Assembly: GCA_021825925.1 (NCBI GenBank)
Contig: JAKAFP010000002.1
Span: 1-64,000, forward strand
Direction: 5' to 3'
DNA: 64,000 nt
From: Chloroflexota bacterium
GTDB taxonomy: Bacteria > Chloroflexota > Anaerolineae > Anaerolineales > Anaerolineaceae
Part shown: positions 8,399 through 17,000 of the stretch, piece by piece
Layout: every line of letters starts with the position of its first letter
How positions within the stretch are numbered: position 1 is the stretch's first letter
Translations under genes and position numbers: made by a program
Notes under the pieces: generated by a model
What the model was told of the DNA's origin: nothing
What the model saw: only the letters and a program-made list of their open reading frames with translations
Databases searched by the model: none

Positions 8399-9202
8399 TC
8401 AGTCCCCTCCCTGTTTGAATAATCCAGCCATCCTAGAGAACAGATCTCCCTTGTCATCCAATTGCAAGAAGGGTACTGTTTGACCTTGAATCCGTTTTGA
8501 AATGTTCTTGAAAGCCTGACCGGTTTTACTCTTTGGATCAAGCGCAATGGGTTGGCCACGGTTTGTGCTGATGACCACGTTTTCGTCATCGGGGATCACG
8601 CCGATCAATTCAATGGCCAACAATTCAACAACGTCTTCGGGGGTCAACATATCACCGCGTTTGGTAAGTCCGGGGTTGACCCGGTTGATGATCAGTTTGG
8701 CTGGTCCTTTTTCTTCCGCTTCAACCAGACCGATGATGCGATCTGCGTCACGCACAGCCGAAACCTCAGGATTGGTCACCACCAGGATCATATCCGCTGG
8801 AGCGATCGTGTTTCTGAAACCGCGCTCAATGCCGGCCGGCGAATCAATGATGATAAAATCCACCTCACTGCGTAATTCATCGCAAACGCGGATCATGTCA
8901 CTCGGCGAAATAGCGGATTTATCTCGGGTTTGGGCGGCTGGGATGAGATAAAGTTCCTCAAGTCTCTTGTCGCGGATCATGGCCTGTCTGATGCGGCAGC
9001 GGTTCTCCACAATATCCACCAGATCATAGACGATCCTATTTTCGAGACCCAAAACAACATCCAGATTACGCAAACCAATATCGCCATCAATACATACTAC
9101 TTTGAAGCCATCTTCGGCCAAAGCAACTGCCAGATTGGCCGTGGTGGTGGTTTTTCCAACCCCACCCTTACCGGAGGTGATCGTCACAACACTAGCTGCC
9201 AT
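8399..9202 (-). CDS. minD: Septum site-determining ATPase MinD
   Basis: ParA/MRP-type ATPase that binds membrane in the ATP state and recruits MinC. The 267 residues include the deviant Walker A TSGKGGVGKTTTTANL at the N-terminus, DGDIGLRNLDVVLGLE (Walker A' region typical of MinD), DFIIIDSPAGIE (Walker B), and a C-terminal amphipathic membrane-targeting helix DLFSRMAGLFKQGGD. Gaps of 2 bp to minC and 1 bp to minE imply translational coupling. Confidence 0.96.
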   Translation of the reverse strand: MAASVVTITSGKGGVGKTTTTANLAVALAEDGFKVVCIDGDIGLRNLDVVLGLENRIVYDLVDIVENRCRIRQAMIRDKRLEELYLIPAAQTRDKSAISPSDMIRVCDELRSEVDFIIIDSPAGIERGFRNTIAPADMILVVTNPEVSAVRDADRIIGLVEAEEKGPAKLIINRVNPGLTKRGDMLTPEDVVELLAIELIGVIPDDENVVISTNRGQPIALDPKSKTGQAFKNISKRIQGQTVPFLQLDDKGDLFSRMAGLFKQGGD

Positions 9203-9204
9203 TT

Positions 9205-9897
9205 TTATCTTCCCTTTTCTTTATTCCAGAGTTCAATTTTGCATTCGTCGTTTTCGATGTAAGCTACTTCAGGAAAGGTCTTGCCTTTTTTCTGCTGTGG
9301 CGGAAAAACCTTTTCACCGATTCTAAGTTGGGTCGGCCTTAACTCCATGGCGCAAATGACGGCCTTCAAATTTCCTTCTGCACCGGCAATGGCTGACCCT
9401 TTTAACTTTCCCCAAATGATGATGTTGCCTGCCGATACAATTTCAGCACCGGGATTAACATCGCCGATGATGATCACATGATCCATTGATTCTACTTTAT
9501 ACCCAGCGCGCAGAGTCTTATTGACCAATACTGCTTTTTCACCCGTACTTTCAACACGTTCGCTGCTTTCTTTGGGTTCTTTGGTCTCCTTTTTTACCGG
9601 CAGGCTCGTTTCAAGACCCAACACCCGCGCATTACTGATGGTGGCTTCGGCCGTGCTTAAGATTGCCCAAAGGGTTACATCCAAATCTGAAAGCTGATCC
9701 CTTAACTGGGTGATCTGTTTAACGCGCAGCGCAGAATCATTGACGTCTAAACAAACACGGGCACCCTTAAAGAAGGTTTCTTTTTGCTTCACCATATTCA
9801 AAATCTCGGTCCTGCGATCATCCCAGGAACCACTCTCAGCATTGATGAGCAGGCCTTCGCGAATTCCTTTGATTTGAATGAGTGAACTGTTTTCCAT
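9205..9897 (-). CDS. minC: Septum site-determining protein MinC
   Basis: FtsZ-assembly inhibitor recruited by MinD. The 230-residue protein has an N-terminal alpha/beta domain (IKGIREGLLINAESGSW ... KGARVCLDVND) and a C-terminal beta-helix domain, residues about 130-210: LRAGYKVESMDHVIIIGDVNPGAEI ... NIIIWGKLKGSAIAGAEGN, the most conserved MinC region, which binds MinD. The linker is charged and low-complexity (KKETKEPKESSERVES). A short tail EVAYIENDECKIELWNKEKGR follows. Fifteen bp after the PBP2 gene. Confidence 0.95.
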   Translation of the reverse strand: MENSSLIQIKGIREGLLINAESGSWDDRRTEILNMVKQKETFFKGARVCLDVNDSALRVKQITQLRDQLSDLDVTLWAILSTAEATISNARVLGLETSLPVKKETKEPKESSERVESTGEKAVLVNKTLRAGYKVESMDHVIIIGDVNPGAEIVSAGNIIIWGKLKGSAIAGAEGNLKAVICAMELRPTQLRIGEKVFPPQQKKGKTFPEVAYIENDECKIELWNKEKGR

Positions 9898-9912
9898 ATG
9901 AGTCTCTCGTTA

Positions 9913-12009
9913 TTAGGGCAAAGTCGTTGTGGAAGTGGTGCTGGTACTTCCACTGGCTGCATCAATTGCTTTCAGATCAAAGTAGGCTTCAAGAACTTTT
10001 GAAACGATCGGGGCTGCCACACTGGCGCCTTCTCCGCCGTTGTAAACAAAGGCAACCACCGCAATTTCAGGGTCGTCATACGGTGCGTAACCCACATACC
10101 ATGAATGGGTTGGCCAGTTTTCAGGTTTACACAGGTCTTTTTGCTGTGCAACATTGTCGCAATACTCAGCAGTACCGGTTTTGCCAGCCGATGGAATTTT
10201 TTCGCTCGGAAAAGCCTTTGCAGCAGTTCCTTCTGCCACCACCAGGCGCATCCCCTCTTTAACCTTGTCAATTACCCAAGGTTCAATGGCGTACAACGGA
10301 CCGGTTGGAAGCCCATATTCATCCAAAGAGTGAATCAGTGGGTCCTTGGTGATATCCCATACCAGTTTTGGTTCAAAGGGTTTGATGACATTGCCTTGTG
10401 CATCCAGAACATCTTTAATAATGGTAGGCTGCATATATTTTCCATCGTTTGCCAAAATGGCAAATGACTGTAGTACCTGCAAGGGGGTTGCCAGTACATA
10501 ACCCTGGCCAATAGTAGTGATATAAGTGTCACCGGTGGACCAGTTCTCTGCACGATAAATACGCTTCCAGGTCGGGTCAGGGATCAGCCCCAGAACCTCG
10601 CCAGGTAATTCAATGTTGGTATAACGGTCAAACCCAAGCGCTTTGGCGTACTCCGCAAGGCGAAATGCGCCTAGCCCGGTTCCTGGAATTTCATCGTTAA
10701 AACCGCCGCCAATTTTATAAAAGTAAACATCATCTGAAAGCTTGAATCCTTTCAGAAAATCGCAAATACCGTGACCAGCCCGATCATAGCTGTAATACAA
10801 CCTTGGTGTTCCAGGGTCGTTCGGTGAGAACTTTTGAATGACCGAAATGGTACCCGGGCATTCGAGCTGCTGCTCGGGGGTGACCACTTTTTCATTCAAG
10901 GCACCCACCGCCGCAACGATCTTGAACACCGAACCCGGGGGCTGCTCAGCCGCGATGGCGTAATTGAGCATCGGTTTCAGCGGATCCTGCGAAAGCTGGT
11001 TGTAGTAGTATGCCGGAATCAGACGTTCAAGTCGGTTGTTTTCATAATTGGGATAAGAAACCATAGCCAGGATCTCACCCGTCTTCGGGTTCATGGCAAT
11101 CACGACACCGTTCTGTGATTTGATCTTTCCCAGATAGGTATTCCAGAAATCAATCTCAGAGATCAGTGCCGTCCGCGCTGCAGATTGCAGACGCGTATCA
11201 ATGGTCAGGGTTACGTTGTCACCCGGTACAGGTTCCACCGGCGGCTGAACATCACGGATTTCCTTGCCGGCGTTATCCACTTCGATCAGTCTGGTACCGT
11301 TCTTTCCCATCAATATATCATTCAGTTCACGTTCGGTACCTGCAAATCCGATCTTATCTCTGCCAGCCACAAATCCACGGCCGACATAATAGGATTCATC
11401 CTCGGCAGTGATCGGACCGAGGAATCCCACCACCTCAGAAGTTAGATTGCCGGTTGGATATTGACGCACTTGCTGCACGGCAATCCCGACACCCTGCCAT
11501 TCGTTCTCTTTTTCACGAATGGTCATGGCAATTTCTTGGGAAACATTGCATTTTACTTTGACCGGAGAGAAGGGTTCGTTGGTGTCACCGATGTAGTAGA
11601 TCTCTTTGATGCCAAAGTCAGTCTGGCAGGGAGTAAAGTATTTTACGGTTGTGTCATTAATGACGCCGTTGGTTACCGGAACATCAATCAAGGCAGATAG
11701 CTCACGGAAGACATTTTCCATCGTCCCCGGGTCAGAGGGTAGATATGCAGGAGTGATCACCACATCATAAGAGGCGACATTTTGGGCCAAAACGATGCCG
11801 TTACGATCATAAATGTTTCCTCGAGTTGTGGATACACTAACACTCGTCAATCGGTTTTCTTCGGATTGGGCAAGATAATCTGCCCCATTTATGATCTGCA
11901 GACCGAACAGGCGCACAACGTAAACCACCAAAATGATCCCCAACAATACGTAGATGGCAGTAAAGCGCCATGGTTCAAGTCCTTGATTACTTCTTTTTTC
12001 GTTTCTCAT
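9913..12009 (-). CDS. mrdA: Penicillin-binding protein 2 (peptidoglycan DD-transpeptidase)
   Basis: Class B PBP that cross-links lateral-wall peptidoglycan together with RodA. One N-terminal transmembrane helix (residues about 16-36) and a PBP dimerisation domain (RGNIYDRNGIVLAQN) precede the transpeptidase domain. The catalytic motif is S360-V-F-K, the second motif S425-D-D (SxD is seen in PBP2 proteins in place of SxN), and the third K610-T-G. The 698-residue length includes an enlarged transpeptidase domain and a Ser/Thr-rich tail (SGSTSTTSTTTLP). Its ATG overlaps the mreD stop by 4 bp. Confidence 0.95.
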   Translation of the reverse strand: MRNEKRSNQGLEPWRFTAIYVLLGIILVVYVVRLFGLQIINGADYLAQSEENRLTSVSVSTTRGNIYDRNGIVLAQNVASYDVVITPAYLPSDPGTMENVFRELSALIDVPVTNGVINDTTVKYFTPCQTDFGIKEIYYIGDTNEPFSPVKVKCNVSQEIAMTIREKENEWQGVGIAVQQVRQYPTGNLTSEVVGFLGPITAEDESYYVGRGFVAGRDKIGFAGTERELNDILMGKNGTRLIEVDNAGKEIRDVQPPVEPVPGDNVTLTIDTRLQSAARTALISEIDFWNTYLGKIKSQNGVVIAMNPKTGEILAMVSYPNYENNRLERLIPAYYYNQLSQDPLKPMLNYAIAAEQPPGSVFKIVAAVGALNEKVVTPEQQLECPGTISVIQKFSPNDPGTPRLYYSYDRAGHGICDFLKGFKLSDDVYFYKIGGGFNDEIPGTGLGAFRLAEYAKALGFDRYTNIELPGEVLGLIPDPTWKRIYRAENWSTGDTYITTIGQGYVLATPLQVLQSFAILANDGKYMQPTIIKDVLDAQGNVIKPFEPKLVWDITKDPLIHSLDEYGLPTGPLYAIEPWVIDKVKEGMRLVVAEGTAAKAFPSEKIPSAGKTGTAEYCDNVAQQKDLCKPENWPTHSWYVGYAPYDDPEIAVVAFVYNGGEGASVAAPIVSKVLEAYFDLKAIDAASGSTSTTSTTTLP

Positions 12010-12506
12010 TCAACCACCTCCAATGGATAAACCCATTGGGCTGTATCTCGGACAATGGCATACATCGGCAAAGCGAGAAGCAAGTTAATTAAAACAGAAG
12101 GAATCATAACCTGCACCAGACCGGTTTTTAACGGGATTGACACTCCGGATAATGCCAAAGCAACATAGGATAGTCCATTGCTCACGATGCTGCTGACCAT
12201 GGTGACCAGAAACATCATCAGCAAAGGGGATTGCCAGACTCTCTTATTCACCCATTTGGCAATAAAGGTCACAAACGGATAACAGATGATTGGTACGTAC
12301 CAGGGAATGGCGGTAATATAGGCAACTGCAATCGCACCAAGGAAGGTCCAGAACCAGGCTGAGGTGACCTGTTTCTGCAAACTCCAGGCTGCCAACCATA
12401 AGAGCACCAGGTCCACGCTACCGTGCAAAAGTGTCACCTGGCTGAACAGGGTGGTTTGCAGCATCAGTAATATGAAAACGATCGGAAACGCCAGCAGAGT
12501 GCCCAT
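12006..12506 (-). CDS. mreD: Rod shape-determining protein MreD
   Basis: Small integral membrane partner of MreC in the elongation complex. The 166-residue protein has five or six hydrophobic helices and the MreD-like start LLAFPIVFILLMLQTTLFSQVTLLHGSVDLVLLWLAAW. Sequence conservation in MreD is low, so the call rests largely on topology, size and its place between mreC and PBP2. It overlaps mrdA by ATGA. Confidence 0.88.
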   Translation of the reverse strand: MGTLLAFPIVFILLMLQTTLFSQVTLLHGSVDLVLLWLAAWSLQKQVTSAWFWTFLGAIAVAYITAIPWYVPIICYPFVTFIAKWVNKRVWQSPLLMMFLVTMVSSIVSNGLSYVALALSGVSIPLKTGLVQVMIPSVLINLLLALPMYAIVRDTAQWVYPLEVVE

Positions 12507-12524
12507 TTTTCCTTTTAATCTCGC

Positions 12525-13358
12525 TCAAGGAACCAAAGGTGAATAGTCCACCGGCCTGAAATTGGTAATGATCAAAACGGCTCTGAGGTTCACAAAATCA
12601 ACCACAGGCTGTACGGTTGCTTTTTGAAAAAGGGTGCTGTCGGATGATTCTGGAGATAAAACCTGCCCGATCAAGATGTCTGAGGGATAAACTCCCCCCA
12701 ATCCGGAGGTCAGGATGAGGTCGCCTTGCACCAGATTGGCACTGGGGTTGACCATATCCAGTGAAACATCGCCGGTGACAGACCCTAGAACCTGGCCATC
12801 AGTGTTGGCTTCTTCGAGACGAACGTTGATGATCGAACCTGGGTCTGTGATCAACTGCACCCTGGCGGCAGTGGCTGTAACCGCCACCACCTTGCCCACC
12901 AAACCCTGTTGGGTTACCACGGGCATGCCTTTGATAATGCCGTCATCCGACCCATGGTTGATGATGATGTATTTGACAAACGGACTTGGATCCCGGCCAA
13001 TGACCGAAGCGGCGACATACTTGTTTTCAGGCTTCGCGCGAGCATAATCAAGGAGTGCGTACAGGATGTCAGTTTCGGTGAGCTGTTGACGGGCGGCCAG
13101 TAATTCGGATTGGAGTTGCGAGACCTGGTTTTGCAGTGCCAGGTTTTCTTGTCTCAGGGTGGCCACATCTCGCGGAACGGTGAAAAATTCCACCATTGCC
13201 TGGGTGCGGGTGGCGAACCATCCCTGGACGGCAACCAGAGGATCAATCACCTTGCCGACGATCTGATTAAGCAGACCGCTGAGCGCCAAAGCAAGGACGC
13301 CCACGATGATCAACCCTATAGTGATCGTTTGCAAAGTGCGTTGTGAAAGTCTTTTCAT
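12525..13358 (-). CDS. mreC: Rod shape-determining protein MreC
   Basis: Bitopic scaffold of the elongasome linking MreB to PBP2. The 277 residues comprise an N-terminal membrane helix (ITIGLIIVGVLALALSGLL), a coiled coil at about 65-95 (TLRQENLALQNQVSQLQSELL), and the two-barrel periplasmic/extracellular domain with the conserved AASVIGRDPSPFVKYIIINHGSDDGI and GLVGKVVAVTATAARVQLITDP. Good ATG start 21 bp after mreB. Confidence 0.95.
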   Translation of the reverse strand: MKRLSQRTLQTITIGLIIVGVLALALSGLLNQIVGKVIDPLVAVQGWFATRTQAMVEFFTVPRDVATLRQENLALQNQVSQLQSELLAARQQLTETDILYALLDYARAKPENKYVAASVIGRDPSPFVKYIIINHGSDDGIIKGMPVVTQQGLVGKVVAVTATAARVQLITDPGSIINVRLEEANTDGQVLGSVTGDVSLDMVNPSANLVQGDLILTSGLGGVYPSDILIGQVLSPESSDSTLFQKATVQPVVDFVNLRAVLIITNFRPVDYSPLVP

Positions 13359-13379
13359 TCCATCTGGCGTGGACTATTT

Positions 13380-14444
13380 CTATCCACGACCCTTGTTGCG
13401 ATCCAAATTGACCAAATAACGCTCATATTCGCCCAGGTTTTCAAGCACCAACCCGGCGCCGCGCGCCACACAAGTCATGGGGTCATCTGCCACAAAAACG
13501 CGCAGATTCAATTCATCCTTAAGGCGCGGAACGATACCCAACAATTGTGAACCACCGCCGGCCAGGCAGATGCCTGTATCCAGCAGATCAGAGATCAACT
13601 CAGGGGGAACTTCATCCAGTGCATCGCGGAGTGTATCCACGATCACCTGCACTGAACCTGAAAGCGCCTCACGGATTTCTACAGAAGAAACCTCCATCGA
13701 AGCAGGTAAACCAGTGACCAGGTTACGTCCACGCACGACATGAGTTAATTCAGTCTGCAGAGGATAAGCTGAGCCTATGGAAATTTTAACCTGTTCGGCC
13801 ATTCGTTCGCCGATCAGAAGATTGTATTTTTTGCGAATGTACTGCAGGATGTCATCATCCAACTCATCACCGGCCACACGCAGCGAACGCGAAACAACCA
13901 GTTCGCCTGAAGAAAATACGGCAACTTCGGTGGTGCCACCACCAATATCCACGACCATGGTGCCCGGAACGTCTCCAATGGGCAGACCAGCGCCAAGGGC
14001 TGCAGCCACAGGTTCTTCGATCAGATGCGCTTCACGAGCGCCGGCGGCCATGGCGGCATCGTACACGGCGTGCTTTTCAACCTGGGTCGCGCCGGAGGGG
14101 ATGCCCACACAAACACGCGGACGCGGCATCGGCACGATCGTCTGCTGATGTGCTTTGAAGATAAAATACTCAAGCATTTTCTTAGTGATTTCAAATTCAG
14201 AAATTACGCCGTCACGCAGCGGGCGGATGGCTGAAAAATTCGGCGGAGTGCGACCCGTCATTTCTTTTGCAGATGCCCCCACAGCAATCGTCTCATGAGT
14301 CCGTTTGTTAACCACAACCCATGAAGGTTCGTTGATAACGATGCCCTTGCCACGCACGTTTACCAGTGTGTTTGCGGTCCCCAGGTCTATTCCGATGTCA
14401 AGTGAGAAAAAACCCATCAACCAACTCAAGGGATTGGCTGCCAA
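13380..14444 (-). CDS. mreB: Rod shape-determining actin homologue MreB
   Basis: Bacterial actin organising lateral wall synthesis. The 354-residue protein has the phosphate-1 loop GIDLGTANTLVNVRGKG, the MreB-specific EPSWVVVNKRT, MVVDIGGGTTEVAVFSSGELV (phosphate 2) and the adenosine motif CLAGGGSQLLG. The only start compatible with the conserved N-terminus is a TTG at 14444, preceded by TAGGAG seven bases upstream. It has an N-terminal hydrophobic stretch (NPLSWLMGFFS), plausibly membrane-associating. First gene of the nine-gene operon. Confidence 0.96.
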   Translation of the reverse strand: MAANPLSWLMGFFSLDIGIDLGTANTLVNVRGKGIVINEPSWVVVNKRTHETIAVGASAKEMTGRTPPNFSAIRPLRDGVISEFEITKKMLEYFIFKAHQQTIVPMPRPRVCVGIPSGATQVEKHAVYDAAMAAGAREAHLIEEPVAAALGAGLPIGDVPGTMVVDIGGGTTEVAVFSSGELVVSRSLRVAGDELDDDILQYIRKKYNLLIGERMAEQVKISIGSAYPLQTELTHVVRGRNLVTGLPASMEVSSVEIREALSGSVQVIVDTLRDALDEVPPELISDLLDTGICLAGGGSQLLGIVPRLKDELNLRVFVADDPMTCVARGAGLVLENLGEYERYLVNLDRNKGRG

Positions 14445-14483
14445 TGTTTACTCCTATATTTAATAATACGAAAACCAGAAAAA

Positions 14484-14512
14484 ATTATACCATAGGGCAG
14501 TTTAGTCAATCC
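14484..14512 (-). promoter_or_regulatory. Promoter of the mreB operon
   Basis: On the minus strand GGATTG, a 17-bp spacer and TATAAT preceded by TGG form an extended -10 sigma70-type promoter (TGGTATAAT), about 40 bp upstream of the mreB TTG start. The -35 box is poor, as is usual with an extended -10. Confidence 0.6.
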
Positions 14513-14647
14513 CTATACAACCGGTGCGTAGGGAAATCGGTGGTTTAGAGATAAGGAATCAGTAATGAGTAAGAAGTAATCAGGCTGAAATACAAATATT
14601 CAAGTTAATAGTAAACAACTTTTTATAGCTTATGAAAAAAAATATTT

Positions 14648-14656
14648 TGGTATAAT
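14648..14656 (+). promoter_or_regulatory. Extended -10 promoter of tRNA-Gly
   Basis: TGGTATAAT at 14648-14656 lies 28 bp before the tRNA, the expected distance for a short tRNA leader. No convincing -35 hexamer is seen. Confidence 0.6.
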
Positions 14657-14683
14657 ACCGTTTGCAATAAATATAGGAAAAAC

Positions 14684-14755
14684 GCGGGTGTCGCCAAGTG
14701 GTAAGGCACCACCTTCCCAAGGTGGTATTCGTGGGTTCGAATCCCATCACCCGCT
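14684..14755 (+). tRNA. tRNA-Gly (anticodon CCC)
   Basis: A full cloverleaf can be folded. The acceptor GCGGGTG pairs with CACCCGC, the anticodon stem CCACC/GGTGG carries the 7-nt loop TTCCCAA (anticodon CCC), and the T-arm GTGGG-TTCGAAT-CCCAT is standard. The discriminator is T and CCA is not encoded. No strong terminator follows directly. The next hairpin-plus-U-tract on this strand is at 18391, beyond the AT-rich cassette, which suggests the gene's own terminator was displaced by an insertion. Confidence 0.95.
14743..14754 (+). repeat. Left candidate attachment repeat inside tRNA-Gly
   Basis: CCCATCACCCGC, the 3' half of the T-stem plus the acceptor strand of tRNA-Gly. It matches 11 of 12 bases with the copy at 18374-18385. 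Confidence 0.45.
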
Positions 14756-14861
14756 CTAATCATCAACCTTATGGGTTATAAAATTTTTGTAGATTATTTG
14801 TTTCTTTACCTTGTTTTTTACCCATGAGTAGTTTTTAAAATTTCTCTATTATTATTTCGAT

Positions 14862-15818
14862 TTATGCTTTTGTTATTTTTGGTCCTATGTAAGCAATATA
14901 TAATGGAATATCTGGAGAAATTGGCCAACTAAAATGAAGACGGAATACACCTTGACGAATTTTTCCATGATATGAACAAAAAACATCATTGCCATTAGGA
15001 TCATGAAAAGTAAGTTGTTGTCGAAAATCATTTTTATTCGTGTCTGATTCGTCTGAAAAAACTGCATCTTTTTTTCTAAAGAAAGAATCAAGAAGTTGAT
15101 CAGATTCTGCAGTCCTTTGACCATCCTCATTAAACCCTACGTGTAATTGCTGCAATATATTCAGTAAAAAAATAACATGCTTTGCGATAACGTGGTTAAA
15201 TGGTTCTTGCTTTAATCTTTCCAAAATTCCATCAAGAAATATCAAATCCGGAAAATGCACGGTTGCGAACTCCAACATCATTCTCCAAGATGTTATTGGT
15301 TTTTCATAATTCTTTAAATATTCTTGTAGAGGTTGTTTTTCCCAATAATTTTGAACATCACAATTTAATGTATTTCTTGCGTCTCGATGCCATAAAACTT
15401 TAAGAGGATTAATTAAGAAATTTGAAGGCACTAAACTTATTGTAGCTGCTTGACTATAAACTATTGAGTGATAAGCAGCCTCAGCAATCGAACTATCCGT
15501 GACTAAATCATTTTCATATTCAAAGATTTCTTCTTCAGAATGCTCTCGAATTCCATCTTCATCCCAAAATGGACCATCTTTTGCGATCCACGACAAGGTA
15601 GAGCTAAATAAGTTTTTATCAGGTTGGTTAGATATCACACTTATAAATATCGTTTCCGGTATTACCATGCAACTTAATAATGACCTTTGGCAATATAAAG
15701 GATATCCTTTAATGTTAATTTCATTCTTCAAGAGTAACAATTTTTGTAAAGAATTAACAAAAGTTCCAACTTCATGGAATTGTCCATGTATTGACTTTTC
15801 ATTAAAAAAGAATGCCAT
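14862..15818 (-). CDS. Unknown protein, third gene of the DUF262-ATPase cassette
   Basis: I do not recognise this 318-residue protein. It is soluble, with no signal peptide or membrane helix. It has an acidic central part (KDGPFWDEDGIREHSEEEIFEYEND) and a helical middle. The compact C-terminal segment from about residue 265 (LTFHDPNGNDVFCSYHGKIRQ ... RLHFSWP ... PLYIAYIGPKI) looks like a small alpha/beta domain with conserved-looking His, Arg and Tyr residues. Six bases separate it from the ATPase stop and its ATG follows GGGGATAAAG, so it belongs to the same transcript. It could be an effector or an adaptor for the ATPase; nothing in the sequence decides this. Confidence 0.7.
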   Translation of the reverse strand: MAFFFNEKSIHGQFHEVGTFVNSLQKLLLLKNEINIKGYPLYCQRSLLSCMVIPETIFISVISNQPDKNLFSSTLSWIAKDGPFWDEDGIREHSEEEIFEYENDLVTDSSIAEAAYHSIVYSQAATISLVPSNFLINPLKVLWHRDARNTLNCDVQNYWEKQPLQEYLKNYEKPITSWRMMLEFATVHFPDLIFLDGILERLKQEPFNHVIAKHVIFLLNILQQLHVGFNEDGQRTAESDQLLDSFFRKKDAVFSDESDTNKNDFRQQLTFHDPNGNDVFCSYHGKIRQGVFRLHFSWPISPDIPLYIAYIGPKITKA

Positions 15819-15824
15819 TTATCT

Positions 15825-17000
15825 TTATCCCCAATTAATTAAAGCAAAATTATCCTTATCAAATTGATCAAAAAAACCTTCTGGCCAATAGTCCAAATTC
15901 CCCATTGAATCAATTACAGGTGAAACAATATTAACCTCATCATATTCTTCTTGCTGATTGGGTTGCATAAAGAAATGAATACCTACTTGATCTGAACCTA
16001 ACAATTTTTCTTTTACCGCAATGCGAATGCCATTTAATATATGATCACTATGTGTCTCTATTATCATCTGAATTCCCGAAGCAGCACAATTTGCCAAAAA
16101 TCTACCCATCATTGCTTGACCGGAAGGATGAAGATGAGCCTCAGGGTTTTCAATCATGATAATTTGTCCTTCATTTGCATGAAGTCCAGCGGTCAATATG
16201 GGTAATACGTGTGTTAATCCATATCCAACATTTTGTGGTCTATGAAATGATGTTGCTATATTTGTACGCAATCCTAAGGTTACAAGGTTTGTGTTTTCAA
16301 TAGGGGTAACTTGAATATTAGTTCCAGGGAAAAAAAGATTCATCCATGCTTCAACTTGTCTATCAAGCCTTTTGCTTAAACCATCAATCAACAATTTTTT
16401 TTGGGGGATTTGCTCAGCAAAATTACGTAAAACCCAAGGAGTATTTTCTCCATGTGGACCAACATTAATAAAACTATCAACTATCGTAACCGGATAAATC
16501 TCTCGCGGCCCCCAGCGCTCAGCAGAAAGATAAGTCAACTCCAAAAACCATTTTTCAACTTGCTTTGCCCAAGGGTATGAATGCAAACTAGTTGGGATCA
16601 AATGATTTATTTTTGTTTTTTCATTGATTCTTTTTTTACCAACATTATCACTAGATTGCCATGAAAAACAGGTTATAGGTATAGAAAGGGATGACCTCTC
16701 CTGATAATTCATTTCCCAATTACATTCAAAGTCATCGCCTTGAATTCCAATACTTAATTGTTTCTTACCGCTTAACTTATCACTTATATCGCCAGCATTG
16801 CCAAGTGAAATTACCGACCCATTTAGTAAGAGGGATTTTGAAGCTTCGTTATCGGTCGCTGTTTGATGGAGAAGGGTCAATGATTGTAAAACTGTGGATT
16901 TACCAGCAGCATTAATACCTGTCAACAAGGTTAATTGAGAGAGTGGCAATGACACATGTTTAAAGCACTTAATGTTTCTTAATGTTATTCGCCTGATCAT
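15825..17000 (-). CDS. AAA ATPase with DUF3696-type C-terminus (OLD/RecF-like)
   Basis: SMC/OLD-like ATPase of 391 residues. It begins with RITLRNIKCFKHVSLPLSQLTLLTG and the Walker A GINAAGKST (residues 28-36). Walker B IIMIENPEAHLHP lies at about 276-290, and the switch motif IETHSDHILNGIR near 315. The C-terminal ~45 residues (IDSMGNLDYWPEGFFDQFDKDN) match the DUF3696 signature. Such ATPases are frequent sensors in anti-phage modules. Its ATG overlaps the DUF262 gene by 4 bp, implying coupled translation. The gene is AT-rich. No nuclease domain is fused, so a partner must supply any effector activity. Confidence 0.85.
   Translation of the reverse strand: MIRRITLRNIKCFKHVSLPLSQLTLLTGINAAGKSTVLQSLTLLHQTATDNEASKSLLLNGSVISLGNAGDISDKLSGKKQLSIGIQGDDFECNWEMNYQERSSLSIPITCFSWQSSDNVGKKRINEKTKINHLIPTSLHSYPWAKQVEKWFLELTYLSAERWGPREIYPVTIVDSFINVGPHGENTPWVLRNFAEQIPQKKLLIDGLSKRLDRQVEAWMNLFFPGTNIQVTPIENTNLVTLGLRTNIATSFHRPQNVGYGLTHVLPILTAGLHANEGQIIMIENPEAHLHPSGQAMMGRFLANCAASGIQMIIETHSDHILNGIRIAVKEKLLGSDQVGIHFFMQPNQQEEYDEVNIVSPVIDSMGNLDYWPEGFFDQFDKDNFALINWG

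Noticed and set aside
8140-8589. Longer minE reading (149 codons)
   Set aside because: The extra 64 codons run inside minD in another frame. The ATG at 8397 has a strong ribosome-binding site and gives the normal MinE length.
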